A DNA stretch of 64,000 nt from Halobellus captivus. GTDB lineage: Archaea; Halobacteriota; Halobacteria; Halobacteriales; Haloferacaceae. The notes under the pieces are model-generated. The model saw nothing but the letters and a program-made list of their open reading frames with translations, made no database searches and was not told where the DNA came from. The translations under genes were made by a program, and so were the position numbers. How positions within the stretch are numbered: position 1 is the first letter of the stretch; every line of letters begins with the position of its first letter. The stretch is from assembly GCF_003697845.1 (NCBI RefSeq), contig NZ_RDQE01000011.1, positions 1-64,000 of the forward strand, given 5' to 3'. Shown piece after piece: positions 1-8,239 of the stretch.

Positions 1-317
1 GATCTCGTCTAAACAGCCGCCGAGGCGGGCGTTTTTGGGCATAAATCACTTTGAAAACGCACCGCCTCACCTTTCAATCCTTATCTGAACACCGCCTCTA
101 AACAAGGCCTAATTAATTTATTCGCGTTACGTATTACATAAGCCATCAGACACTATTAGAGTAGTTCGAGCTCGCGTCCCACAGGCGGATGTTTGCTGGT
201 TCGGAGACCTAGCTATCAATTGCATACGGACGTTGTTCACCCAGCACTATTCGTTTTCCGAACTTCTCCGCGACTCGTTCAGGTTCGCTTATATGTCCCC
301 CACACTGATCAGTGGAT
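1..317. other. AT-rich intergenic stretch, no gene seen
   Basis: This stretch is clearly richer in A/T than the flanking genes and has no reading frame with haloarchaeal codon use. It ends in the promoter region of the small gene that starts at 318. The last ~45 bases resemble the sequence upstream of the second copy of that gene (around 1701-1748), so the duplication includes upstream DNA. The low GC suggests an old junction of inserted DNA. No tRNA or att repeat was recognised. Confidence 0.5.
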
Positions 318-467
318 ATGGACGACCACTCTCACGAACCCGACCCGGACGAACGCGTGACCTCCCCGATGCAGGGGTTCGGCAGCCGCGAGGTCGGCAT
401 CGGCGCGGTCGTCACACTCGTCGGCCTGCTTATCGCGTACGCGGTTCCGTTTTTCGCTACCTTCTGA
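318..467 (+). CDS. small haloarchaeal membrane protein, copy 1 (DUF7550-like)
   Basis: A 49-residue protein: an acidic, His-containing N-terminus (MDDHSHEPDPDERVTSPM), a short FGSREVGIG motif, then one hydrophobic segment (about residues 28-49) ending at the C-terminus. This is a typical single-pass tail-anchored layout. It is nearly the same protein as the one encoded at 1749-1895, and the nucleotides upstream are also similar, so one is a duplicate of the other. I recognise it as a short haloarchaeal family (DUF7550 from memory), of unknown function. It is too short for ordinary ORF finders, but the paralogue conservation supports it as a real gene. Confidence 0.75.
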   Translation: MDDHSHEPDPDERVTSPMQGFGSREVGIGAVVTLVGLLIAYAVPFFATF

Positions 468-621
468 AACGGACGAACCTGTCGTCACTCGCGGATTTCG
501 TGCCGAAAATCGGAACGACAGTCGATCGTCCCGATCAGTCCCCCGCGGCGTCGTCACTCTCTTCCGGTTCCGCGTTCGGATCCGGAGCGGTACCGCCACC
601 CTGACCACAGCCGTTATTCGC

Positions 622-642
622 GTTCCCACTCTACGTGGGAAC
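622..642. other. perfect hairpin, arms GTTCCCA / TGGGAAC
   Basis: A 7-base perfect inverted repeat with a 7-base loop lies between copy 1 of the small membrane protein gene and the truncated PIN gene. It has no T-run after it, so it is not an obvious terminator. It could be an operator of the lost toxin-antitoxin gene or a transposon-end relic. The rest of 468-721 shows no gene. Confidence 0.3.
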
Positions 643-721
643 ACGTCCCGGCGGACTCGAAGGGCCGGATCGCGCCGCCCAAATCGGTCCGGGAACGGCT
701 CGGAATCGATCCGAGAACGGA

Positions 722-958
722 GTCGACGTCGCCGTGCTCGCGTGCGCCGAGGCGCGCGGCGCGACCGCCGTCATGGACGAGGCCGCCGGGCGCTCCGCAG
801 CCGAGGTCGAGGGGATCGGGACGCGTGGAACCGCGTACGTCGTCCTCTCGGCCGTGAAGCGTGGCGATCTGTCGCCGGAGGACGGTCGCGAGACGATCGA
901 CGCGATGATCGATCGCGGGTGGTACGTCGCCCCGGACCTGTACACGAAGGTCGTTTGA
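722..958 (+). pseudogene. truncated PIN-domain (DUF3368-type) nuclease, C-terminal half
   Basis: The frame encodes a clear C-terminal half of a PIN-fold toxin: VDVAVLACAEARGATAVMDE, then an acidic/Arg helix, GTAYVVLSAVKRG, and the usual ending IDRGWYVAPDLYTKVV. The N-terminal half with the first catalytic Asp is absent. In-frame sequence upstream of about 722 has no similarity to a PIN domain. The family (DUF3368, VapC-like) acts as an RNase toxin or solitary nuclease, and this copy should be inactive. It sits beside a DUF433/DUF5615 pair, so the patch looks like a graveyard of toxin-antitoxin genes. Confidence 0.6.
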
Positions 959-986
959 AAACTGAAGTCGTTCGAGTGAACGGCGA

Positions 987-1311
987 TCACAGCGCCGAGA
1001 GCCAGATGGGATCCGTCTCCGCCGGATCGAACGGCAGCGCCTCGACGCGTGCGACCGCTGCGCGGACGGCCCCGCCGGTCATGTCCTGCGGTGCGACGAA
1101 GACCGGGACGGTGGCATCTCGATCGGCGAAATCCTTCACGTCGGTCGTGATGACCGCCATCCCTTCGGATTCGGCGTACGCCACGATCGCGTCGTCGGTC
1201 GCCTCCGGACCGAGTTCGGATATCTCCCGGGAGAAGACGACGTCGTGCCCGTCGCCTCGGAGCGCGGAGACGTACTTCTGGCACGTTCGCGTCGGCGAGG
1301 ATCCGAGACAC
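987..1311 (-). pseudogene. frameshifted DUF5615 PIN-like toxin
   Basis: A GTG start at 1311, three bases after the stop of the upstream antitoxin gene, begins with SRILADANVP, the signature N-terminus of DUF5615 (Mut7-C/PIN-like) nucleases. Right after NVP the frame is lost. The correct continuation (KYVSALRGDGHDVVFSREI, then ELGPEATDDAIVAYAESEGMAVITTD..F) is in another frame down to 987. Two bases appear deleted near 1282. The remaining downstream part is full-length and otherwise conserved, so the mutation looks recent. A sequencing error is the alternative. DUF5615 proteins pair with DUF433 as toxin with antitoxin. Confidence 0.7.
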
Positions 1312-1313
1312 GA

Positions 1314-1625
1314 CTACGCTGCGTCCTCCGTCGATCCCGCGTTCTCACCGCGGAGTTCCTCGACGAGGGTTCGCGTCCCTCGCTCGCCGGCGCGACGCGT
1401 TCGTTCGGCCTCCCGCTCATCGCTCTCGAACGCGTCGCGGTGTTCGTAGTAGTGTGTGAGCGCGCCGAAGAGATCGGCCATCGAGATCTCGTACTCGCCG
1501 GCGACGACGTGTGGATCCTCCCCGGCGTCGATCACGCGCCGCTTGATGTCGCGCACGGTGATCCGCGTTCCCTCCACGCGCGGCTCGCCGGAGCGAATCG
1601 CCTCGTCCCGAACGATCGATGTCAT
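1314..1625 (-). CDS. DUF433 antitoxin-like protein
   Basis: A 103-residue protein with the DUF433 signature: IRSGEPRVEGTRITVRDI followed by VVAGEYEISMADLFGALTHYYEHRDAFE, a small helix-turn-helix-like fold. DUF433 proteins are antitoxins of DUF5615 nucleases, and here the DUF5615 gene follows 2 bases after the stop. I chose the ATG at 1625 (MTSIVRD) because family members begin there and the upstream extension is not conserved in style. A charged Arg/Glu tail (about residues 70-103) follows the core. With the partner toxin broken by a frameshift, this antitoxin is probably free to decay. Confidence 0.75.
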   Translation of the reverse strand: MTSIVRDEAIRSGEPRVEGTRITVRDIKRRVIDAGEDPHVVAGEYEISMADLFGALTHYYEHRDAFESDEREAERTRRAGERGTRTLVEELRGENAGSTEDAA

Positions 1626-1748
1626 ACCACGGGATACGGCCGATATCCGTTTAGTCCTTCGGACGCTTACTGCCACGTCACCGCCCAGCGTAGGGATTGG
1701 CGCACTCGTTCAGGTGCGTTTTTGTATCCGGCGACCGCAGGCCTCGAC

Positions 1749-1895
1749 ATGGACGACCACTCCCACGAGCCCGACCCCGAGAAGCGCGTGACCTCGCCGA
1801 TGCAGGACTTCGGCGGCCGCGAGGTCGGCATCGGTGCGGCCGTCACCCTCGTCGGCCTGCTGATCGCGTACGTAGTGCCGGCGCTTCTGATCTAG
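1749..1895 (+). CDS. small haloarchaeal membrane protein, copy 2 (DUF7550-like)
   Basis: A 48-residue protein: MDDHSHEPDPEKRVTSPM, then FGGREVGIG and one C-terminal hydrophobic segment (about 28-48). It is the paralogue of the protein at 318-467. Both genes share a related upstream element (CTCGTTCAGGT followed by a T-rich TATA-like stretch about 25 bases before the ATG), which supports leaderless transcription of both. Function is unknown. A role as a small membrane-anchored component is all that can be said. Confidence 0.75.
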   Translation: MDDHSHEPDPEKRVTSPMQDFGGREVGIGAAVTLVGLLIAYVVPALLI

Positions 1896-1950
1896 ATACC
1901 GCAGAACGATCCGGTCGACGAACGTCTCGTTTCCCTTCGTTTCCTTCCCG

Positions 1951-3174
1951 CTACCGCGGGTACCACGCCAGCGGGTGATCGGCGATGAGGTCGATACTCA
2001 CCGGCTGGTCGAGCTCGAACTCCTCGACGTGGTTGTGCAGGCAGTGGACCGCCTCGCCGGAGTCGAGCTCGACCCGATAGATGAACGAGGGCCCGACGTA
2101 CTGTCTGGAGACGACGACGCCGTCGGCGACCTCCTCGTCCGCGGGCGTCGCGCGCAGGTCGTCCGGCCGGACGAGCACGTCGACGGGCGCGCCGTCGTAG
2201 GTGGTGTCGTACCCCTCCAGCGTGGCGGCGTTGAAGCGGCCGACGCCGGTCTCGACCTGCCCCTCACGGAGGCGGCCCTCGAGGAAGGACGCCCGCCCGA
2301 GGAAGGAGGCGACGAACTTCGATTCGGGTTGCTCGAAGACGCTCTCGGGGCGACCCACCTGCTCGATGGAGCCGTCGTTCATCACGGCGACGCGGTCGGA
2401 GATGGAGAGCGCCTCCTCCTGGTCGTGGGTGACCGAGATCGCGGTGACGCCCGCGGCCTTCAGGATGCGGCGCACCTCCTCGCGCATCTCGACGCGCAGG
2501 CGCACGTCGAGGTTCGAGAACGGCTCGTCTAAGAGGAGCACGTCCGGCTCGGGCGCAAGCGACCGCGCCAGCGCGATCCGCTGTTTCTGCCCGCCGGAGA
2601 GCTGGTCGGGCGTCTTGTCGCCGTGCTCGGTCATCTCGACGAGCTCGAGCAGCTCGTCGACCCGGGCGGCCGTCTCCGCGTCGTCGGCGTCCTCCAGCCC
2701 GAACGCGACGTTCTCGCGCACGGTGAGGTGCGGGAACAGCGCGAAGTTCTGAAAGACGATGCCCACGTCGCGGCGTTCGGGCGCGACGAACGCGCCACCG
2801 TCGTCGGCGTCGGCGACCGTCTCGTCAGCGAGCGTGATCGATCCCGCGGTGGGTTCCTCGAGCCCCGCGACCATCCGCAGCGTCGTGGTCTTCCCGCAGC
2901 CGGACGGGCCGAGGAAGGTGAGCAGTTCGCCGGAGCGAACCTCGAGGGAGACGCCGTCGACCGCGCGCTCGGGGCCGAACTCCTTGGTGACGTTCGAGAG
3001 AGTCAAGACGGGCTCCGCCGCGGACGAAGCGTCGTGTGTTTCGTCGATCGAGGCACCGTCGGCGAGCCGGTCCGTCCCCGTCCCCGTCGACGCCGACGAG
3101 ACGGACGACGCCGACGAGGTTCCCTCCACGCGGTCCGCCGCCTGCCGTGAGTCGGTTGGTTCGGAGTGAGCCAT
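1951..3174 (-). CDS. ABC transporter ATP-binding protein, Fe(3+)/polyamine class
   Basis: ATPase subunit of an importer, 407 residues from the ATG at 3174. A Ser/Thr/Asp-rich N-terminal extension (1-53) precedes the nucleotide-binding domain: Walker A GPSGCGKTT (89-97), Q-loop FQNFALFPHL, signature LSGGQ (192-196), Walker B VLLLDEP (212-218), H-loop VTHDQ (248-252). A C-terminal TOBE-type domain follows (about 300-407). This arrangement is that of FbpC/PotA/ThiQ-like importers. No permease or binding-protein gene adjoins it, so it is an orphan ATPase here. A DtxR-like palindrome at 3224-3241 suggests metal control and therefore iron or manganese uptake. That substrate is inference. Confidence 0.85.
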   Translation of the reverse strand: MAHSEPTDSRQAADRVEGTSSASSVSSASTGTGTDRLADGASIDETHDASSAAEPVLTLSNVTKEFGPERAVDGVSLEVRSGELLTFLGPSGCGKTTTLRMVAGLEEPTAGSITLADETVADADDGGAFVAPERRDVGIVFQNFALFPHLTVRENVAFGLEDADDAETAARVDELLELVEMTEHGDKTPDQLSGGQKQRIALARSLAPEPDVLLLDEPFSNLDVRLRVEMREEVRRILKAAGVTAISVTHDQEEALSISDRVAVMNDGSIEQVGRPESVFEQPESKFVASFLGRASFLEGRLREGQVETGVGRFNAATLEGYDTTYDGAPVDVLVRPDDLRATPADEEVADGVVVSRQYVGPSFIYRVELDSGEAVHCLHNHVEEFELDQPVSIDLIADHPLAWYPR

Positions 3175-3223
3175 GTGGGTTCGAGTGCCGAGCGGGACGG
3201 CACCCGTTCGTTGCGACCACATA

Positions 3224-3241
3224 TTTTAGGAGAACCTAAAA
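3224..3241 (-). promoter_or_regulatory. DtxR-family-like operator palindrome TTTTAGG-N4-CCTAAAA
   Basis: A perfect 7-base inverted repeat with a 4-base spacer lies about 50 bases upstream of the ABC ATPase start. The half-site contains TTAGG, the core of DtxR/IdeR/SirR metal-regulator boxes. Its A/T-rich arms also fall where a TATA box could sit, so binding would block transcription. Haloarchaea carry several DtxR-family regulators. Assignment to metal control rests on the motif alone. Confidence 0.55.
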
Positions 3242-3309
3242 GCGTGTCGCTCGCGGCGGTCCGAGGTGGAGCGGGAGGAAGGAGGAACGACCGCGACCGA
3301 TCCGACGTC

Positions 3310-5538
3310 TCAGGCGAGTTCGCGCTCGATCACGCCGCGGAGATCGCGGATCGCGTCGGCGTCGACGGCGACCGACTCGTCGCCGACCGACAGCGACAGC
3401 GTCCCGTCGGTCGTCACGTCCCCGAGCCGGAAGACCGGGAAGTCACCCGCCAACTCGGCGACTGCGTCGGGATCGGTCGTCTGGACGACGACCCGTCCCG
3501 GCGTCTCCTCGAAGGCCGCCGCATGGTCGGGGAGCGAGACGTCCGCGCCCGCGTCGTCGTCGACGAATTCGGCGAGCGCGACCGCGAGCCCGCCGTCGCT
3601 CACGTCGTGGGCGGCGAGCGTGTCCTCGTGGCGCGCGATCGACGCGAGCGACGAGACGAGGTCGGCGGGCTCGTCGGGAAGCGTCGGGAACCGGTCCGTC
3701 CCGCCGGCCGCCGCGAGGTACGCCGAGCCGCCGAGCGCGTCGCCGGACGGGCCGACGACGAGGAGTTCGGAGTCGCCCGCCTCATCGGCGTCGAGCCGGG
3801 CGGGCGGGGCGTCGTAGCCCGCGCGCGTGCCGAGCAGGGCGAGCGTCGGCGTCGGCGGGATCGGCCCCTCGACGCTGTCGTTGTACAGCGAGACGTTGCC
3901 GCCGACGACCGGGGTATCCAGGGCGGCACACGCGTCCGCCAGCCCGTCGACGATCGCCTCGAAGCCGCCGTACACGTCCGGCTTCTCCGGGTTGCCGCCG
4001 TTGAGACAGTCGACCGCGGCCAGCGGGGTTGCCCCCTTGGCCGCGAGGTTCGTCGCGTTCTCCAGCGCGACCGCGCGCGCCCCGTCGTAGGGTGCGACGC
4101 TCGTCCAGCGCGGGTTCGCGCCCGAGGAGAGCGCGAGCCCGACGCCGGTCGACGCCGTAGTCCCGTCCGCGACGGGCTCCGAGTCGTCCGGGGTCGCGCC
4201 CGCGGCCGCCTCCCGCATCGCGACGATCGCGGCGTCGTCGCCGGGCTTCATCGCGGTCCGCGTCCCGACCTCGTGGTCGTACTGCCGGTACACCCAGCGC
4301 TTGCTGGCGGCGTTGGGATCGGAAACGACGGCCTGGAAGGTGCTCTCGAGTTCCGGGTCCGGCAGGTCGCGGTCGGGCTGGGTCGGTTTCGTGGAGTCGA
4401 GATCGTTCATCGGCGCGCCGTCCGCGAGGAACTCGGCGTCGACGTCCACGACCGTCTCGCCGTCGAACGTACAGACGTAGTTGTCCTCGGTCACCTCGCC
4501 GATGACCGAACAACCGAGATCGAACCGCTCGGCGAGCGCGCGCACGCGGTCGACGTCGGCGGGATCGACCTCGTAACACATCCGCTCCTGGCTCTCGGCG
4601 AGCAGGATCTCCAGGGCGTTCATGTTCGGCTCGCGCTGGTGGACCGCCCCGAGGTCGATCTCGGCCCCGAGCCCGCCCTTCGCGACGAGTTCGGAGGAGG
4701 CCCCGCCGAGCCCGGCGGCGCCGAGGTCGCGCGCGGCGACGACCAGGTCCTCGTCGACGAGCGCCTCGTTGCACTCGATCAGCCGCTTTTCCGCGTAGGG
4801 GTCGCCGACCTGGACCGCGGGCCGGTCCTCGGTCTCGGCGTCCTCCGCGAGGTCCTCGCTCGCGAAGGAGGCCCCGCCGAGCCCGTCGCGGCCGGTGGCG
4901 TTGCCGACGAGCACCAGGGCGTTCCCGGGCTCCTCGGCGGTTGCGGTGACGAGCCGGTCCTCGTTCGTGACGCCGACGCAGGCGACGTTGACGAGCGGGT
5001 TCCCCTCGTAGCCGCCGTGGAAGGCGACGCTGCCGCCGACCGTGGGGACGCCGATGCAGTTGCCGTAGTGGGAGATCCCCTCGACGACGCCCTCGAAGAG
5101 GTACCGCGACTCCTCGCTCTCGAAGCCGCCGAAGTACAGCGAGTCGAGGAGGGCGATCGGGTACGCGCCCATGCTCATCGTGTCGCGGACGATGCCGCCG
5201 ACGCCGGTGGCCGCGCCGTCGAACGGGTCGACGTAGGAGGGGTGGTTGTGGCTCTCGACGCCGAAGGTGACGTAGGTGTCGCCGTAGTCGTCGGCGTCGC
5301 GCTCGGCCGCCGGCGTGTCGGCTGCCTCGGGAGTCGGCAGCGCGAGCACGGCCGCGTCGTCACCGGGGCCGACGACGACCTGGTCACCCTCGCTCTCGAA
5401 CGCCGACAGCAGCGGCCGCGAGGAGCGGTACGCGCAGTGTTCACTCCAGAGGTTCTCGAACAGCGCGGCCTCGGCCGCCGTCGGCTCCCGGCCGAGCTCC
5501 GCGGCGACGAGCTCGTGGTCCGGCTCGGACAGACTCAT
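3310..5538 (-). CDS. purL: phosphoribosylformylglycinamidine synthase subunit PurL
   Basis: Large subunit of FGAM synthase, which converts FGAR, glutamine and ATP to FGAM in purine synthesis, working with small PurQ and PurS subunits encoded elsewhere. The 742-residue length fits the stand-alone archaeal/Gram-positive PurL. Visible marks are SEHC (32-35), GDDAAV, the HNHP segment (97-100) followed by [16 protein letters not shown], and a second AIR-synthase-type half with GGNVSLYN. The start [20 protein letters not shown] fits the family. It is a single gene with no adjacent pur genes. Confidence 0.95.
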   Translation of the reverse strand: MSLSEPDHELVAAELGREPTAAEAALFENLWSEHCAYRSSRPLLSAFESEGDQVVVGPGDDAAVLALPTPEAADTPAAERDADDYGDTYVTFGVESHNHPSYVDPFDGAATGVGGIVRDTMSMGAYPIALLDSLYFGGFESEESRYLFEGVVEGISHYGNCIGVPTVGGSVAFHGGYEGNPLVNVACVGVTNEDRLVTATAEEPGNALVLVGNATGRDGLGGASFASEDLAEDAETEDRPAVQVGDPYAEKRLIECNEALVDEDLVVAARDLGAAGLGGASSELVAKGGLGAEIDLGAVHQREPNMNALEILLAESQERMCYEVDPADVDRVRALAERFDLGCSVIGEVTEDNYVCTFDGETVVDVDAEFLADGAPMNDLDSTKPTQPDRDLPDPELESTFQAVVSDPNAASKRWVYRQYDHEVGTRTAMKPGDDAAIVAMREAAAGATPDDSEPVADGTTASTGVGLALSSGANPRWTSVAPYDGARAVALENATNLAAKGATPLAAVDCLNGGNPEKPDVYGGFEAIVDGLADACAALDTPVVGGNVSLYNDSVEGPIPPTPTLALLGTRAGYDAPPARLDADEAGDSELLVVGPSGDALGGSAYLAAAGGTDRFPTLPDEPADLVSSLASIARHEDTLAAHDVSDGGLAVALAEFVDDDAGADVSLPDHAAAFEETPGRVVVQTTDPDAVAELAGDFPVFRLGDVTTDGTLSLSVGDESVAVDADAIRDLRGVIERELA

Positions 5539-5947
5539 TCACTTACGTGGTTATCGAGCCGGTTCTAATGCTTTTCTATGCGCACGTTCGTGGGTACTAA
5601 TGGTCGATCCGTGTCGATCGACGGCGTCGTTATGATGTGAGAACGATCGTCGGTCGATCGGACGTCGTCGCCGACGTGACACCGGAGAACGTCTCCAAAG
5701 CCCCACGCGACCGCACAGCACCACCGGAAGTCGTAGCCCGCGCAGCGAACGAAGTGAGCGAGCAGGAACGTCTTCCGTACTCCCGCTCGCTTCGCTCGCG
5801 GGACCGCACCTCACACCTCCCCAGCCTCGCCACTCGCGCTTTTCAAGCGCTCGTGGCGGCCCTCGCGGTCGGGTTCGCGCCCGTCGGGCGCTCACCGGCA
5901 CGCCACCGTCGCGCTACCGTCGAACCCGCAGGCGTCGCCGGGAGGCG
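5539..5947. other. intergenic region holding interspersed element copy A
   Basis: Between the purL start and the stop of the keto-acid cleavage gene lies about 400 bases without a credible gene. It contains copy A of the structured repeat (5804-5891, minus) and an extra hairpin (CCCGCTCGC/GCGAGCGGG type) around 5780-5802. Frames that cross it translate the repeat and are not genes. Confidence 0.6.
5804..5891 (-). repeat. interspersed structured element, copy A
   Basis: Read on the minus strand: hairpin 1 (GCGCCCG/CGGGCGC, 5891-5877), box CCGCGAGGGCC (5868-5858), hairpin 2 (GCCAC..GCGCTT / AAGCGC..GTGGC, 5857-5829), then the conserved box GAGGCTGGGGAGG followed by TGTGAGGTGCGG (5828-5804). 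One base differs from copies C and D in the 25-base box. It lies 57 bases downstream of, and on the same strand as, the keto-acid cleavage gene, so it could sit in that gene's 3' UTR. Confidence 0.7.
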
Positions 5948-6790
5948 TTACCGTCCCCGCAATCCCAACAGCTCCCGCGTCTCCGCGGGCGTCGCCACCG
6001 GCCGACCCAGTTCCTCCGCGATCCGGGCCGTCCGTGCGACCAGCCGCTCGTTGGTCGCCAGTTCGCCGCGCTCGTAGTACCGGTTGTCCTCCAGCCCGAC
6101 CCGGACGTGTCCGCCGAGCAGCATCGACTGCGTCGTCATCGGCAGCTGGTGCGGGCCGAACCCGATCACGTTGAACTCGACGTTCTCGGGCAGCGCCTCC
6201 ACTCGGTTCATCAGATTTCGGGGATGCGGCGGCGACGTGGTACCCCCGCCGAAGAGCAGGTTGAGGTACGGCGGCTCCTCGAACTCATCGAGGATCGCGA
6301 GCGACTCGTTGAGGTGGCCGTCGTTGAACACCTCCAACTCGGGTTTGATCCCGCGCTCTTGCATCTCCGCGTGGAGCGACGAGACGAGCTCTCGGGTGTT
6401 CTCCGAGGTGAGCCGGTCGTAGCGGTTGAGCGGTCCCATGTCGAGCGACGCCATCTCCGGCGCGGGGTCGGTTCGGATCGGCTCGTGCCGGAGGTCGTCC
6501 GGGGCGGCGGTGCCGCCCGTCGAGTGCTGGATAACGACGTCGTCGGTCGCCTCGCGGACCGCGTCGGTCACCTCCTGGAACCGCTCCGCCGAGAACGCCC
6601 GCTCGCCGTTTTCACGGCGCGCGTGGAGGTGGAGGACGCTCGCGCCCGCCTCCTCGCAGGCCGACGCGGCCGCGGCGATCTCCTCGGGCGTCTCCGGGAG
6701 GTCCGGATGCGCCTCCTTCCCGTGGACGCCCCCGGAGAGCGCCGCGGTGATCACCAACGGCTTCCCGTCGAGGTACTCGTCGTAGGTCAT
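5948..6790 (-). CDS. beta-keto acid cleavage enzyme (BKACE, DUF849/Kce family)
   Basis: Condenses a beta-keto acid with acetyl-CoA to give acetoacetate and a new acyl-CoA; 3-keto-5-aminohexanoate cleavage in lysine fermentation is the founding case. The 280-residue TIM-barrel protein shows VITAALSGG at the start, the metal-binding HLHAR (54-58), QHSTGG, DMGPLN, EVFNDGHL, the NLLFGGG strand and GHVRVGLEDN with the catalytic-site Glu. The actual substrate in haloarchaea is not evident. Its ATG overlaps the stop of the upstream small Cys protein by four bases, so the two are translationally coupled. Confidence 0.88.
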   Translation of the reverse strand: MTYDEYLDGKPLVITAALSGGVHGKEAHPDLPETPEEIAAAASACEEAGASVLHLHARRENGERAFSAERFQEVTDAVREATDDVVIQHSTGGTAAPDDLRHEPIRTDPAPEMASLDMGPLNRYDRLTSENTRELVSSLHAEMQERGIKPELEVFNDGHLNESLAILDEFEEPPYLNLLFGGGTTSPPHPRNLMNRVEALPENVEFNVIGFGPHQLPMTTQSMLLGGHVRVGLEDNRYYERGELATNERLVARTARIAEELGRPVATPAETRELLGLRGR

Positions 6791-7023
6791 CGGTCGTCCC
6801 CCGACCCGTCGTCCCCGTCGACCCCCTCGCCGTCCCCCGTGGCGTCCGGTTCGACGTAGAACTCGCAGTCGGTCGCCGGGTCGAGCCCGTATCGGGCGTT
6901 ACAGATGTCCGCACGCATCGGCTGGACGAAGGAATCGGTCACGGTACAGAAGGCGCGGGCGACCTCGAACGATCGCTCCTCGTCCTCCTCGCGGTACTCC
7001 AAGTGTGGACACGTCTCGGCCAT
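6787..7023 (-). CDS. small four-cysteine haloarchaeal protein
   Basis: A 78-residue protein with four spaced cysteines (C5, C26, C41, C53) in a conserved-looking core: CPHLEYREED, ARAFC, ADICNARYGL, TDCEFY. It ends in a low-complexity Gly/Asp tail. The spacing could hold a metal or Fe-S site, but it matches no motif I can name. It overlaps the start of the BKACE gene, so the two are probably co-expressed and may act together. Confidence 0.75.
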   Translation of the reverse strand: MAETCPHLEYREEDEERSFEVARAFCTVTDSFVQPMRADICNARYGLDPATDCEFYVEPDATGDGEGVDGDDGSGDDR

Positions 7024-7151
7024 ACCCGGTCATCGTGAACGACCGGCTTGAAACTACGTGTCGGATCCGACCTCCGTCCGTCGACGATCGGACCGAACCT
7101 GCAACCCGCGTGACCGACGGGATTTAACCGGCCGCCCGAGAACGACGGGAC

Positions 7152-7499
7152 ATGGAGCCGGTCGACGACTGGCGGACGGCGATCCGGCGGGCCGGCGATC
7201 TCTCCGGGCCGATCGCCGCCGCGATCGTCGAGGAGCACGGCGATCGCGGCCAGCGCGCGATCGAGGCGGTCGCGGAGGGGCGGGTGAAGCGGTACCGAGA
7301 TTTCACGGTCGTCGTCGGCCACGAGGACGAGTACGTCGTCGAGGACGGCGGCTGCGACTGCGCGGACGCGACCTACAACCTCGACCCCGAGGACCCGGGC
7401 GAGCGGTGCTGGCACGCCATCGCCGTCGACGTCGCGGACGCGGTCGGCGCGGTCGACCACCACGACATGTGGTACTCCGAGGTCCGCGAGTTCCTGTAA
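7152..7499 (+). CDS. SWIM zinc-finger-like protein
   Basis: A 115-residue protein whose C-terminal half has CDC (68-70) and CWH (86-88), giving the CxC-Xn-CxH pattern of SWIM zinc fingers, which bind nucleic acid or protein. The N-terminal half has the RVKRYRDFTVVVGHEDEYVVEDGGC strand pattern usual just before a SWIM core. A TATA-like GATTTAAC about 30 bases upstream suggests a leaderless transcript. It is similar in layout to other haloarchaeal SWIM proteins; the target is unknown. Confidence 0.75.
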   Translation: MEPVDDWRTAIRRAGDLSGPIAAAIVEEHGDRGQRAIEAVAEGRVKRYRDFTVVVGHEDEYVVEDGGCDCADATYNLDPEDPGERCWHAIAVDVADAVGAVDHHDMWYSEVREFL

Positions 7500-7638
7500 G
7501 CGAGGTTCCGGTCGCCGCTCGCCGGCCATACCGAGAACCCGGATCTCCCGATTTTCACCCGAACGAGCCGGGCGTTCTCGGCGTTTCACACCCGGGGAGT
7601 CGAAAACGTTTACAACCGCCGCCGGTCTGACCTACTGT

Positions 7639-8121
7639 ATGGCGGACTGTCCACTCGCCGACGACTGCCCCAGCTTCGACGAACGGATCCAGGGCATGGG
7701 GTGTCAACACTACGGCAACAAGGGGGGTGCCGAGTGGTGTAACCACTACGACATGCCCATCTACGAGCTCAAACAGCAGCCGGTCCAGCCCGGCGAGGAG
7801 GTCGTCGTCGAGGTCGACGACATCCACGAGAGCGGGGCCGGCGTCGGCCGCACCGACGACGGGTTCATCGTGCTCGTCGACGGGTTGCTCCCGCCCGCCC
7901 GCGCCGTGGTCTCGATCCACCGGGTGAAATCCAGCCACGCGACCGCCCAGGAGATAGTCGAGCGGCTCCCCGACGACCCGGACGAGGAGGGCGACGAGGA
8001 TGAGAAGGGGGACGACGCCGACCGCGACGAGGGATCCGGGGAGGACGACGACCGCGAGGGTCGTCCGAGCCGAACCGACCGCGAGCGTCTCGGCAGCCGC
8101 GAGAACTTCTGGGGCAAGTGA
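7639..8121 (+). CDS. TRAM-domain RNA-binding protein with N-terminal Cys cluster
   Basis: The protein has 160 residues. Residues 1-40 carry several cysteines and a His (CPLADDCPSF, GCQHYGNKGGAEWCNHYD). Residues about 52-112 form a TRAM domain (PVQPGEEVVVEVDDIHESGAGVGR, then VDGLLPPARAVVSIHRVKSSHATAQEI). TRAM is an OB-like tRNA/RNA-binding module found in MiaB/TrmA-type enzymes and in stand-alone archaeal proteins. The C-terminus is a charged Asp/Glu/Arg tail. It is likely an RNA chaperone or RNA-modification partner. Confidence 0.85.
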   Translation: MADCPLADDCPSFDERIQGMGCQHYGNKGGAEWCNHYDMPIYELKQQPVQPGEEVVVEVDDIHESGAGVGRTDDGFIVLVDGLLPPARAVVSIHRVKSSHATAQEIVERLPDDPDEEGDEDEKGDDADRDEGSGEDDDREGRPSRTDRERLGSRENFWGK

Positions 8122-8239
8122 GACGGCTCGGGGTCGAATCACCCCACGGACAGTCCACACGCCGTCGATCCGGTTCCGTCGGCCGCCGTCCTGCCGCCGA
8201 AACCGCCGTTTTTTCACCGCCCGTCCCGTCGACCGAGTC

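Noticed and set aside
3166-5568. 800-residue plus-strand open frame opposite purL
   Set aside because: Arg/Val/Gly/Asp-rich translation typical of antisense frames in high-GC DNA. purL on the other strand has full family motifs.
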